Source of the DNA: an uncultured Odoribacter sp.
GTDB taxonomy: Bacteria > Bacteroidota > Bacteroidia > Bacteroidales > Marinifilaceae
Direction: 5' to 3'
Length of the DNA stretch: 9,700 nucleotides
Assembly: GCA_905204385.1 (NCBI GenBank)
Contig: CAJKZL010000080.1
Coordinates: 1 to 9,700 of the forward strand
Each line of letters starts with the position of its first letter. Position 1 is the stretch's first letter. The translations under genes and the position numbers were made by a program. Below are positions 1 to 6,279 of this stretch, in pieces. The notes beneath the pieces are model-generated. The model did no database searches, had not been told where the DNA came from, and saw only the letters and a list, made by a program, of their open reading frames with translations.

Positions 1-700
1 GAAGGTCGAAGGGCCCGCGGATGGTTTCGGCTGATCCGGCGATGAGATAGACGACGAAGGCGACCAGAGCGGGCAAGTGGCCTTTGAAAATATACCAGCC
101 GTCCGCCTGGTTGGCAACGATGGTGGAGAGTTGCATGCTACCGGTGAGTACCCCCATCGTCAGGATAGACAGGCCTTTGGAAAGCTCGTAACTGATCATC
201 TGTGCCCCGCTGCGCATGGCGCCGATCAGGGAAAACTTATTGTTGCTGGCCCATCCGGCCAACAGTATACCTACGATACCGATGGAAGAAACCGCGATGA
301 GGAAAAAGATTCCCACATTGAAATCGATGATTTCCAGTCCTTTGGCGAAAGGTATGCAACTGAACGCCAGCAAGGAGGCTATGATGACGATGTAGGGGGC
401 CAGGTTGAACAGAAAACGGTCGACATGGTTGATTTCTATGATTTCTTTGATGAGCATTTTGATCATGTCGGTGACCGTTTGTATCATTCCGTAAGGGCCT
501 ACCCGGTTGGGCCCGAGCCGGCATTGAAAGAAGGCGCATACTTTCCGTTCTGCATAAATCAGCCCCAGCGCCATGACGGCATAGGCGACCAACAAGCAGA
601 TGCCGATCAGCACAAATTCGGTGATGGTGACCCAGGATGCCGGCAGAAGCTGATGAAGTGTAGCGTCGACCCAGTGTGTTACTATTGCAAAATCAAACAT
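1..700 (-). CDS. nuoH: NADH-quinone oxidoreductase subunit H (complex I), partial
   Basis: This is the N-terminal 233 residues of NuoH, the membrane subunit of respiratory complex I that joins the quinone-binding chamber to the proton-pumping arm. I translated it by hand from the ATG at 700-698; the gene continues beyond base 1. Family signatures visible are [20 protein letters not shown] at residues 50-69, the following TDMIKML, the [20 protein letters not shown] block at 153-172, and the start of the quinone-site loop [10 protein letters not shown] at 224-233. Hydrophobic segments near 27-48, 100-115, 129-150 and 208-223 fit membrane helices. The loop reads ETIR where many homologues have ETNR. 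It lies 42 bases downstream of the nuoCD stop on the same strand, so it is very probably in the same operon. No nuoE, nuoF or nuoG separates it from nuoCD. The assignment is secure; only the C-terminal part is unseen. Confidence 0.97.
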   Translation of the reverse strand, partial: MFDFAIVTHWVDATLHQLLPASWVTITEFVLIGICLLVAYAVMALGLIYAERKVCAFFQCRLGPNRVGPYGMIQTVTDMIKMLIKEIIEINHVDRFLFNLAPYIVIIASLLAFSCIPFAKGLEIIDFNVGIFFLIAVSSIGIVGILLAGWASNNKFSLIGAMRSGAQMISYELSKGLSILTMGVLTGSMQLSTIVANQADGWYIFKGHLPALVAFVVYLIAGSAETIRGPFDL

Positions 701-742
701 AAACTAAAAATAAGAGGTAAAAGAAATATTAACTCGTCCGGT

Positions 743-2368
743 TTATCTGTCGATATCGGGTACCACATAGTCCAGCGATCCTCCGATGGCGATCAAGTCG
801 GCGATTTTGTTGTCACTAGCCAATAAATCGACCACGGAAACCAGCGGGAGTCCCGGAGAGCGGAATTTTACCCGGTAGGGATATTTATCGCCTCTGCTTT
901 CCAGGTAGACCCCGAATTCGCCTCGTGCCGCCTCGACTCCTTTATAAAACTGACCTTCGGGGAGTTTGATCACGGGTTTGGTTTTGACGGCATATTCCCC
1001 CGGGGGAATATTGTCGACCAGTTGTTCCAGAATATGCAGGGATTCCGTGATTTCTTCCAGCCTCACCATATAGCGGTTGAAAACATCTCCTTTGTCGTAG
1101 GTGATTTCCCGGAAATCTACCCGGTCGTATACCCCGTAGGGATGTAGTTTCCGAATGTCGCATTTCCATCCGGAGGCCCGGCCCGAAGGTCCCGTGACCC
1201 CATAGGAGATGGCGTCTTCCAACGAAAGGATGCCGATGTTTTGCATCCGTTGGCGGGCAATGATGTTGCCTGTAAATACGCCGTGGTATTCTTTCAGCAT
1301 GGGGGGCAGATAGCGGATGAAGTCTTTAATCCGCCGGGTTAAACCGGGATGTATATCGGCCATGACGCCTCCGATGCAGTTATAGTTTTGGATCAATCTT
1401 CCTCCGCAAGTTTCTTCGAACATGTCCAGAATTTTTTCGCGGTCGCGGAAACCGTAGAAAAAAGCGGTCAGAGCGCCCAGGTCCATGCAGAAGGTCGACC
1501 AGAATAGCAGGTGTGAAGCGATGCGGGTCAGTTCGTCCATGATGGTGCGGATATATTTCGCCCGTTCGGGTACTTCTATGCCCATCGCTTCTTCGATGCA
1601 CATACAGAGGGCATGACGGTTCATATGGGCCGATAAGTAATCGAGACGGTCGGTCATCGCCAGAGTTTGTGGATAGGTGAGGCTTTCGCACAATTTTTCG
1701 ATGCCCCGGTGGATGTATCCGCAATTGACATCGACTTTTTTCACGATTTCGCCTTCCAGGGATACCCTGAAGCGAAGCACCCCATGCGTGGCAGGATGCT
1801 GGGGCCCGATGTTCACTACGTATTCGTCATCTTCGAAGATGATGTTTTCTTTTTCTTCCACTTGTCCGGAAGCGGTCAGTGCCAGGGTTTGGGAGGCATC
1901 TTCTCCGATTTCGCTTTCGAGCCGGATGGGATTGACCTCGGAATTCGCATCATAATCTTTTCGGAAAGGATAGCCTATCCAATCGTTGCGCAGGAACAGA
2001 CGGCGCATATCCGGATGGTTGATAAAACGGATGCCGAAAAAGTCGAAAACCTCCCTTTCGTTCAGGTTGGCTGTCGCCCATAGATCGGAGACGCTTACCA
2101 GTTCCGGTGAATTGCGGTCGGAAGTTTCCGTGCGCAGCACTATTTCATTGCCTGTTTCCGTGGAGCGTAAATGATACATGACTCCCAAGGAGTCTCCCCA
2201 GTCCATTCCGGTCAGACAAACCAGGAAGTCGAAGCGGCAGTCCGGATCGTTCTTCAACCGTTCTGCCAGGGCATGGAAAGCGGATTGAGGTACGGTGACG
2301 AATAAAAGTCCTTGTTGCTCGTCGATCTTTGCTTCCGGGGCAATGGTCAATATTTTTTCTTTCATCAT
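743..2368 (-). CDS. nuoCD: Fused NADH-quinone oxidoreductase subunit C/D (complex I)
   Basis: This 541-residue protein fuses the two peripheral-arm subunits NuoC (30 kDa-like) and NuoD (49 kDa-like), which build the quinone-reduction site with NuoB and NuoH. The NuoC part covers about residues 1-150 and ends in the signature EREVFDFFGIRFINHPDMRR (104-123) followed by FRKDY (135-139). A linker of about 25 residues rich in Glu, Ser and Thr leads to NuoD. The NuoD part begins near 177, with GPQHPATHGVLR at 188-199 and IHRGIEKL at 219-226, and ends in the typical acidic tail DYVVPDIDR. The fusion is known from E. coli and many Bacteroidetes. Two adjacent ATG codons (2368-2366 and 2365-2363) are both possible starts. 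The gene begins 4 bases after the nuoB stop, which implies translational coupling. It ends in TAA. No frameshift or missing block is visible. Confidence 0.98.
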   Translation of the reverse strand: MMKEKILTIAPEAKIDEQQGLLFVTVPQSAFHALAERLKNDPDCRFDFLVCLTGMDWGDSLGVMYHLRSTETGNEIVLRTETSDRNSPELVSVSDLWATANLNEREVFDFFGIRFINHPDMRRLFLRNDWIGYPFRKDYDANSEVNPIRLESEIGEDASQTLALTASGQVEEKENIIFEDDEYVVNIGPQHPATHGVLRFRVSLEGEIVKKVDVNCGYIHRGIEKLCESLTYPQTLAMTDRLDYLSAHMNRHALCMCIEEAMGIEVPERAKYIRTIMDELTRIASHLLFWSTFCMDLGALTAFFYGFRDREKILDMFEETCGGRLIQNYNCIGGVMADIHPGLTRRIKDFIRYLPPMLKEYHGVFTGNIIARQRMQNIGILSLEDAISYGVTGPSGRASGWKCDIRKLHPYGVYDRVDFREITYDKGDVFNRYMVRLEEITESLHILEQLVDNIPPGEYAVKTKPVIKLPEGQFYKGVEAARGEFGVYLESRGDKYPYRVKFRSPGLPLVSVVDLLASDNKIADLIAIGGSLDYVVPDIDR

Positions 2369-2372
2369 GATT

Positions 2373-2951
2373 TCACTTTTCTCCGTTAATTTCCGGCCGG
2401 TCTTCCTGTTTATTGGCGCCTCCCAGGAATTTCTCCACCTTAATTTTTCTCTGAAGCTGCATCAGGCCATATAGCAGGGATTCCGGTCGGGGGGGACATC
2501 CGGGGACATAAACATCCACGGGCAAGATTTGATTTACTCCTTTAACGACATGATAGGACTTTTTAAAAGGTCCGCCGGAGATTGCGCATCCGCCCATGGC
2601 CACCACGTACTTGGGTTCGGCCATCTGGTCGTAGAGCCGCCGCAGCACCGGAGCCATTTTGTGAACGATGGTGCCGGCAACGATGATCACATCGGCCTGT
2701 CGGGGGCTGGCCCGGGTGACTTCAAACCCGAATCGGGAGAAATCATAGCGTGCTGCGCCGACGGCCATAAACTCGATCCCGCAACAACTGGTGGCAAAGG
2801 TCAGCGGCCAGACGGAATTGGAGCGGCCCCAGTTGATGAGGTCGTCCAGACAACCTATCAGTACGTCGGTGCCGTTGGCCCTGAGTTGTTCGAGATATTC
2901 GTTATCCTTGAATTCATGATAGGGAATAGACTTGATTTCCGGCTTTTTCAT
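2373..2951 (-). CDS. nuoB: NADH-quinone oxidoreductase subunit B (complex I), N2 cluster protein
   Basis: This is a 192-residue NuoB (PSST/20 kDa subunit), which carries the terminal iron-sulfur cluster N2 that hands electrons to quinone. All four expected cluster ligands are present: the tandem Cys56-Cys57 in [19 protein letters not shown], Cys122 in [12 protein letters not shown], and Cys152 in VPGCPPRPE. The conserved segment [20 protein letters not shown] follows the first cluster motif. Length and motif spacing are normal for the family, so the protein should be functional. The start [10 protein letters not shown] gives a short hydrophilic N-terminus. nuoA lies 39 bases upstream and nuoCD 4 bases downstream, all on the minus strand, as in a classical nuo operon. 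The stop is TGA. Confidence 0.98.
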   Translation of the reverse strand: MKKPEIKSIPYHEFKDNEYLEQLRANGTDVLIGCLDDLINWGRSNSVWPLTFATSCCGIEFMAVGAARYDFSRFGFEVTRASPRQADVIIVAGTIVHKMAPVLRRLYDQMAEPKYVVAMGGCAISGGPFKKSYHVVKGVNQILPVDVYVPGCPPRPESLLYGLMQLQRKIKVEKFLGGANKQEDRPEINGEK

Positions 2952-2990
2952 ATTGTTTCTATTGTGGCTGATTTTATTTTTCTCACCGGT

Positions 2991-3341
2991 CTATTTCCAT
3001 TCAAGGGCTCCTTTTTTCCAGGCATAGGCAAGCCCCAGGATCAAAATGACCATAAAAAAGAGGATGTTGATCAATCCGTCGATACCTGTATCCTGTACCG
3101 TCACCGCCCACGGAAACAGGAATACCGCCTCGACGTCGAACATGAGAAACAGGATGGCAAATAGATAGTAACCGGCCTTAAATTGCATCCACGAGTGTCC
3201 CCGGGTAGGAATGCCGCATTCATAGGCTTCGCCTTTCTGACGGTTGAAAGAACGGGGCGACACCAGACGGGCCAGCCCAAGCGCTACGCCTACAAGGGCG
3301 ATAGCGGTAATGATAACGACGATCAAAAGTGTCAGATTCAT
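2991..3341 (-). CDS. nuoA: NADH-quinone oxidoreductase subunit A (complex I)
   Basis: This small membrane subunit (ND3 equivalent) lines the junction between the peripheral and membrane arms of complex I. I chose the ATG at 3341-3339, giving 116 residues and a start directly before the first membrane helix (MNLTLLIVVI). A longer start at 3383 would add 14 polar, non-conserved residues. Three hydrophobic helices are visible at about 3-25, 57-80 and 88-108. The conserved loop KGEAYECG lies at 36-43; its Cys corresponds by position to the ND3 loop cysteine. The second helix holds the conserved acidic pair in FDVEAVFLFPW (Asp69, Glu71). The C-terminus GALEWK is typical. It is the first gene of the operon and its leader (3342-3515) carries two inverted repeats. 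The stop is TAG, used here as an ordinary terminator, which matters for reading the in-frame TAG in the receptor gene. Confidence 0.96.
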   Translation of the reverse strand: MNLTLLIVVIITAIALVGVALGLARLVSPRSFNRQKGEAYECGIPTRGHSWMQFKAGYYLFAILFLMFDVEAVFLFPWAVTVQDTGIDGLINILFFMVILILGLAYAWKKGALEWK

Positions 3342-3424
3342 AGTAAAAAGATTTATAGTCCGTAGCTTACAACTAAATGGCAAGTCCGTCGACCTATCTG
3401 TATTTTAGTAAACGCTTTATTTTA

Positions 3425-3441
3425 ACGTTATGATATAACGT
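3425..3441. promoter_or_regulatory. Perfect inverted repeat in the nuoA leader (candidate operator)
   Basis: The arms ACGTTAT and ATAACGT pair perfectly around a GAT spacer. The site lies about 85 bases upstream of the nuoA start, between nuoA and the end of the preceding gene. It is AT-rich and is not followed by a T-run on either strand, so a protein-binding site seems more likely than a terminator. The binding protein is unknown. A short dyad of this kind can also arise by chance in AT-rich DNA. Confidence 0.35.
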
Positions 3442-3461
3442 GAAATCTACAACTAATATCG

Positions 3462-3488
3462 AGGTATTACTTCACTGGGGTAATACCT
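3462..3488. terminator. Perfect 9+9 bp inverted repeat between the small secreted-protein gene and nuoA
   Basis: The arms AGGTATTAC (3462-3470) and GTAATACCT (3480-3488) are perfect complements around a 9-base loop. The repeat starts 28 bases after the stop of the minus-strand gene ending at 3516 and lies about 120 bases before nuoA. This fits a factor-independent terminator for that gene, although no T-run follows the stem on the minus strand. An operator for the nuo operon is an equally reasonable reading. Confidence 0.4.
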
Positions 3489-3515
3489 ATGATCTTTCCG
3501 GTCTGCCTGCAATCG

Positions 3516-3884
3516 CTAGACTATGAGTTTATGCAGGGCGTATAAGTAATAATTTTTCCGGTCGGGACTTTCGGGCGCAGGGTTGTAGCCGGGTTGCCGA
3601 CCACAGGAGTTTTGAAGGAAAAGGTTGTGATTTTTCAGGTAAACCAAGAGTTGGGCAAAGGCTTTTTTTTCCGGATTGGCATGGGAGGTTTGTTCGTTCA
3701 GGTCCGAGGCATTGGTGTGTAAAAGGGAGACCAGGGAATAAAGAACATGGGCCGTCCTGTTGTCGAAAGTGGTTTTATGATGGGTAGATACATCCGTCCG
3801 CTTTGTCAGGTGATCCGCTTGACAAATTCCGGTCAGACTGACGCAAACCGCAATCAATAATATCGTCCATCTTAACTGTTGCAC
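3516..3884 (-). CDS. Small secreted protein of unknown function
   Basis: I do not recognise this 122-residue protein. Residues 1-23 (MQQLRWTILLIAVCVSLTGI then CQA) form a typical signal peptide. A cut after CQA would leave about 99 residues exported to the periplasm. Cys21 is not in a convincing lipobox because Ile precedes it. The mature part has a His/Thr-rich start, a central helical-looking stretch (about 46-62 and 75-91), one Cys at 94, a Pro-rich turn and a tail rich in Tyr and Leu ending in HKLIV. The start is GTG; no in-frame ATG gives the signal peptide. It is supported by a TATATTTG box ending 19 bases upstream. The stop is TAG. It stands alone between a propeller lipoprotein gene and the nuo operon, and nothing ties it to either. 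Exported location is well supported; function is unknown. Confidence 0.7.
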   Translation of the reverse strand: MQQLRWTILLIAVCVSLTGICQADHLTKRTDVSTHHKTTFDNRTAHVLYSLVSLLHTNASDLNEQTSHANPEKKAFAQLLVYLKNHNLFLQNSCGRQPGYNPAPESPDRKNYYLYALHKLIV

Positions 3885-3903
3885 ACTTTTTCTTTTGAGC
3901 CCG

Positions 3904-3911
3904 CAAATATA
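3904..3911 (-). promoter_or_regulatory. Candidate Bacteroidetes-type promoter -7 box for the small secreted protein
   Basis: Read on the minus strand this is TATATTTG, a full match to the TAnnTTTG -7 element of the Bacteroidetes primary sigma factor. It ends 19 bases before the GTG start at 3884, leaving a short leader. The upstream -33 TTTG element is not present at the usual spacing, so the call rests on one box in an AT-rich region. Confidence 0.42.
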
Positions 3912-3979
3912 AAAATTAAATGATTCGGTTGTAAGCCGAGGGATAAATTTAAAGAAAAATTAAACTTCCGGACAGTATA

Positions 3980-5095
3980 TTATTTCATAAATAGAACAAC
4001 CAGCAGAGGGTTGGAGTCCGGACTCATGCTATTTGCTATCGCTTTTAGTTGTGGACTCTTTATCGCGGGGTTCTCCGGTAGCTGGGAAGCGTAGGCGGCA
4101 CAAATCAGTTGGTTTTCGCAGGCCGCCAGGGGAAAACATTCTATGCCATCGATGATAAAGCCTTTCTGACGGGAACGTTTGCCTAGAGTTCCTATGGTTC
4201 CGGAGGACTTATCGAACAGATAGGATTGGATGTTTTTGTCCACCAATCCTTGTTGTACGTTCATGACCAAAGTCCGGGTGAAATTGAAAACTCCATCCAA
4301 TCGGTAATATTTCGTCCATTTTTCTGCTTTGGCAAAATCAAACAGGGCGGGTACGAACCGAAAGTTTCCGAAGTCCATACAGGCATAGGGATGAGGAGTG
4401 TTTTTGGCATCCAAATAATAGAGGGTATCGGAAAATTCTTCCTTATAGAATGCCTTTCCTCCCTGTTCCTGTATCCAATTGTAGTAGACAAAGCCGCAAT
4501 TGACCGGCTGGCCGGGTATTTGCAGGACCGTTTCTCCTTGTTTGTCGCATAGATTCAGCAAATAGAAAGGTGCCTGAGAGGAGGACACGGGAGTGATGAA
4601 AGCCAGAAATCCGCTTGGGGCGAAGGTACAGACTTGCCAATCGGTGGAAACCGGAAAGGTGTTTTTCAGTTCACCATAGAGCGAAAAGACCATAACTTTC
4701 CCCAAGGTGAGGAGATAGATATCCCCGTTTGCCGGATCGACGGCAAAGTCGCATAGGGCTGTGTATTCTTCGGGGCCTCGTCCCTGTTTCCCTATTTTGC
4801 GGAGGAAGTGTCCCTGGGTGGTGAAAAGATAGAGGTTGCCCTGCAAATCCCGGATATAGTAAAAATCTTTCCAGCATAAGATTTTATAGAGATCCCCTAT
4901 AAAGCAAGAGTCTGTGGTTTCTAAAGGTATATAGCGGACGGAATCTATAACCTCTCCGGCGGAAAAGCGGTGGACATTCCCTGACAACGCCTCCTTTAAG
5001 GGAATCCGGTAGAGATTGTTTTCAGCATTCCGGCATCCTGCCGATAAGAATAGAAGACCGAAAATTACGCAAGTGATCGGTTGTTTAGCACACAT
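3980..5095 (-). CDS. 6-bladed beta-propeller lipoprotein (BF2222 type)
   Basis: This 371-residue protein matches the Bacteroidetes 6-bladed beta-propeller lipoproteins, whose function is undefined. The N-terminus is a lipoprotein signal peptide with lipobox LSAGC, lipidated Cys21. The mature part opens with the family hallmark VIDSVRYIPLETTDSCFIGD, then ILCWKDFYYIRD, then LYLFTTQGHFLRKIGKQGRG followed by PEEY, the pattern in which each blade ends in a strand and a Gly-rich turn. The residues after Cys21 (RNAENN) lack the acidic run used for surface export, so the protein probably faces the periplasm. Ten further Cys follow the lipidated one, which is many for an exported protein of this size. 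The preceding HAD gene on the same strand is 94 bases away with a strong hairpin between them, so it may be a single transcription unit. No regulator or partner adjoins it. The stop is TAA. The family call is fairly sure; the role is unknown. Confidence 0.85.
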   Translation of the reverse strand: MCAKQPITCVIFGLLFLSAGCRNAENNLYRIPLKEALSGNVHRFSAGEVIDSVRYIPLETTDSCFIGDLYKILCWKDFYYIRDLQGNLYLFTTQGHFLRKIGKQGRGPEEYTALCDFAVDPANGDIYLLTLGKVMVFSLYGELKNTFPVSTDWQVCTFAPSGFLAFITPVSSSQAPFYLLNLCDKQGETVLQIPGQPVNCGFVYYNWIQEQGGKAFYKEEFSDTLYYLDAKNTPHPYACMDFGNFRFVPALFDFAKAEKWTKYYRLDGVFNFTRTLVMNVQQGLVDKNIQSYLFDKSSGTIGTLGKRSRQKGFIIDGIECFPLAACENQLICAAYASQLPENPAIKSPQLKAIANSMSPDSNPLLVVLFMK

Positions 5096-5124
5096 ACTCA
5101 GTTGTAAAATTTAGAACTACATAT

Positions 5125-5144
5125 CGGGAAGCGTATGCTTCCCG
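5125..5144 (-). terminator. Strong hairpin after the HAD hydrolase gene (candidate terminator)
   Basis: The arms CGGGAAGC and GCTTCCCG are perfect 8-bp complements around a GTAT loop. The stem lies 45 bases past the stop of the minus-strand HAD gene and 30 bases before the start of the propeller gene. It is GC-rich and stable. The minus-strand sequence after it is AT-rich but has no proper T-run, so termination is likely but not certain. Confidence 0.5.
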
Positions 5145-5189
5145 GAGAAATTGGTTCCGGCTATTCGTCCTACCTCCGCAAAACTATGG

Positions 5190-5945
5190 TCAGTGGGAAG
5201 AATTGCGCATCGCTTTCAAGAGTTCGTCAAAAGCGGGGCCGGCAAATGTCGTCATATCGGGAAAAACAAGGCTTGCCCCTGCTTTTTTCAATTCTTTTTC
5301 GGGAATAGGGCCTGTGTTGACGGCTACGGGGAAAATTCCCGCTGCCACTGCGGCCTTGACTCCCAGCGGAGCGTTTTCGACGACCATGGCTTCGTCGGGG
5401 TGTACACCCGCTTTGTCCAGTCCTCTAAGATAAGGTTCCGGATGAGGTTTACCCTGCTTTACATCCAGGGCGGTGACCATATGCTCCTGGGTGAATACGC
5501 CCGGAAATTCCTTGTCCAACCGGGTTATCAGAGAACGTTGGCCCGAACCTGTCACGAGAATAGGTATCAGTCCGTCTTTGACCACTTTTTCGAGGAGTTC
5601 GCCGGCGCCTGGCATGGTGTTTGCTTCGGGTAACTGATTGAAGAGCCGGGTTTTTTCCGTATATATTTCTTCCATTTCGCGATCTGTGGCCTGACGTCCG
5701 TATGCTCTTTTAAAAATGTGGTTGATGGTCCATTTTCCGGTTGCTCCTTCGTATTTATAAAATTCATCCTGTTCACAGGGAATGCCGAGATAGGAGATGG
5801 CTTTGCACCAAGAGGCGGTATGTCCTTTCATGGAATCGAACAACACTCCGTCCATGTCGAAAAGGATTGCCTTTAGGTTCAGGGCCCGGTATCCCTTGCG
5901 TTTTAAGAAACGGTCTACAACAGATGAGTAATCCATACCATTCAT
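5190..5945 (-). CDS. HAD-superfamily hydrolase, beta-phosphoglucomutase-like
   Basis: This is a cytosolic HAD subfamily IA enzyme of 251 residues, probably acting on a small phosphorylated compound such as a sugar phosphate. Motif I is FDMDGVLFDSM (29-39), with Asp30 as nucleophile and Asp32 as acid/base. Motif II is ILVTGSGQ (129-136). Motif III is Lys166 in QGKPHPEPYL. Motif IV is VVENAPLGVKAA, with Glu190 followed by Asn191 where many relatives have Asp. The alpha-helical cap lies between motifs I and II (about 40-115). I chose the ATG at 5945-5943. The longest frame starts at 6029, inside a promoter box at 6027-6034, so it cannot be the true start of a message from that promoter. An ATG at 5936 is also possible. 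A stretch of about 25 residues precedes motif I. The divergent receptor gene suggests no clear substrate. The stop is TGA. Confidence 0.88.
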   Translation of the reverse strand: MNGMDYSSVVDRFLKRKGYRALNLKAILFDMDGVLFDSMKGHTASWCKAISYLGIPCEQDEFYKYEGATGKWTINHIFKRAYGRQATDREMEEIYTEKTRLFNQLPEANTMPGAGELLEKVVKDGLIPILVTGSGQRSLITRLDKEFPGVFTQEHMVTALDVKQGKPHPEPYLRGLDKAGVHPDEAMVVENAPLGVKAAVAAGIFPVAVNTGPIPEKELKKAGASLVFPDMTTFAGPAFDELLKAMRNSSH

Positions 5946-6026
5946 TTTAACGTTATTTTCAGGAATCGTTCCGGCCGGCAGACTTCCTCCGGACAAATCT
6001 CTCTTTTGTTTACGGATTGCTTTGGA

Positions 6027-6034
6027 CAAAGATA
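6027..6034 (-). promoter_or_regulatory. Bacteroidetes-type promoter -7 box for the HAD gene
   Basis: On the minus strand this reads TATCTTTG, a full match to the TAnnTTTG element of Bacteroidetes housekeeping promoters. Transcription would begin near 6020, giving a leader of about 75 bases to the ATG at 5945. No TTTG is seen at the -33 position, which is common in weak or activated promoters. The box decides the start codon of the HAD protein by excluding the longer frame from 6029. Confidence 0.55.
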
Positions 6035-6151
6035 CATTATTTTCGGGAAATCGGGATTGTGTGAGCGGTGTGTCGGAAGAAGTATATATTGCTTGTCTTC
6101 ACAGCCGCCATCCGGAGCGGGAAGGAAATCGCCTTTCTCAAGGGAGGAGGC

Positions 6152-6167
6152 GTTCGGCTTGCCGAAC
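6152..6167. other. Perfect inverted repeat forming a CUUG-tetraloop hairpin
   Basis: The sequence GTTCGGC-TT-GCCGAAC is a perfect dyad. As plus-strand RNA it would fold into a 6-bp stem closed by G-C around a CUUG loop, a known stable tetraloop type. No T-run follows on the plus strand, so it is not an obvious terminator. It lies 113 bases before the receptor start and would be in the receptor leader only if a promoter lies further upstream. Role unknown. Confidence 0.4.
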
Positions 6168-6215
6168 CATCGCAAAGAGGAGGGGAACCGGGAAGAAAAA
6201 TGTAACAATATGGAA

Positions 6216-6245
6216 ATAAAAATGAAATAAGCCTGTCATTTTTAT
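6216..6245. promoter_or_regulatory. 10+10 bp inverted repeat upstream of the receptor gene (candidate operator)
   Basis: The arms ATAAAAATGA (6216-6225) and TCATTTTTAT (6236-6245) are perfect complements around a 10-base spacer. The repeat ends 4 bases before a weak -7-like box (6250-6257), where a bound repressor would block RNA polymerase. One arm spacing equals one helical turn, as expected for a dimeric regulator. A metal- or ligand-responsive repressor would fit a receptor gene, but the site matches no operator I can name. Confidence 0.42.
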
Positions 6246-6249
6246 AGCA

Positions 6250-6257
6250 GACCTTTG
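6250..6257 (+). promoter_or_regulatory. Weak promoter -7 box for the receptor gene
   Basis: The sequence GACCTTTG differs from the TAnnTTTG consensus only in its first base and ends 22 bases before the receptor ATG at 6280, a distance like that of the other boxes in this window. No -33 TTTG is visible. A regulated or ECF-type promoter could replace it. Confidence 0.28.
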
Positions 6258-6279
6258 TATTGTAAAAATCGAAGTAAAT

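Larger units (their letters stand above)
5946..6279. other. Divergent intergenic region between the HAD gene and the receptor gene
   Basis: These 334 bases contain no gene I can support. The left part is the leader of the HAD gene, with its promoter box at 6027-6034. The middle (about 6061-6190) is noticeably richer in G and C than the AT-rich flanks and holds a perfect hairpin at 6152-6167. The right part (6195-6279) is AT-rich and carries a 10+10 bp inverted repeat and a weak promoter box before the receptor gene. Open frames crossing the block on both strands lack convincing starts or family signatures. I looked for a cobalamin or TPP riboswitch core, as either can precede outer-membrane receptors, and did not find one. 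Confidence 0.6.

Noticed and set aside
77..826. Long plus-strand open frame of 249 codons
   Set aside because: It is antisense to nuoH and the end of nuoCD, both of which have unmistakable signatures; its product has no recognisable motif.
2991..3383. Longer nuoA start at 3383
   Set aside because: It adds 14 polar residues before the first membrane helix; NuoA proteins usually begin right at that helix, so the ATG at 3341 is preferred.
4015..4028. Palindrome GAGTCCGGACTC near the end of the propeller gene
   Set aside because: It lies within coding sequence and is short enough to arise by chance or codon choice.
5106..5113. TAAATTTT on the minus strand as a promoter box for the propeller gene
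   Set aside because: It has one mismatch and sits only 10 bases from the ATG, leaving almost no leader.
5942..6208. Minus-strand frame of 88 codons in the divergent spacer
   Set aside because: It overlaps the HAD promoter box and the HAD start in another frame and has no recognisable features. It could reflect a dispersed repeat, but I cannot show that.
6022..6219. Plus-strand frames of 65-74 codons in the divergent spacer
   Set aside because: They are highly basic, start inside the opposing promoter, and lack motifs; probably chance.
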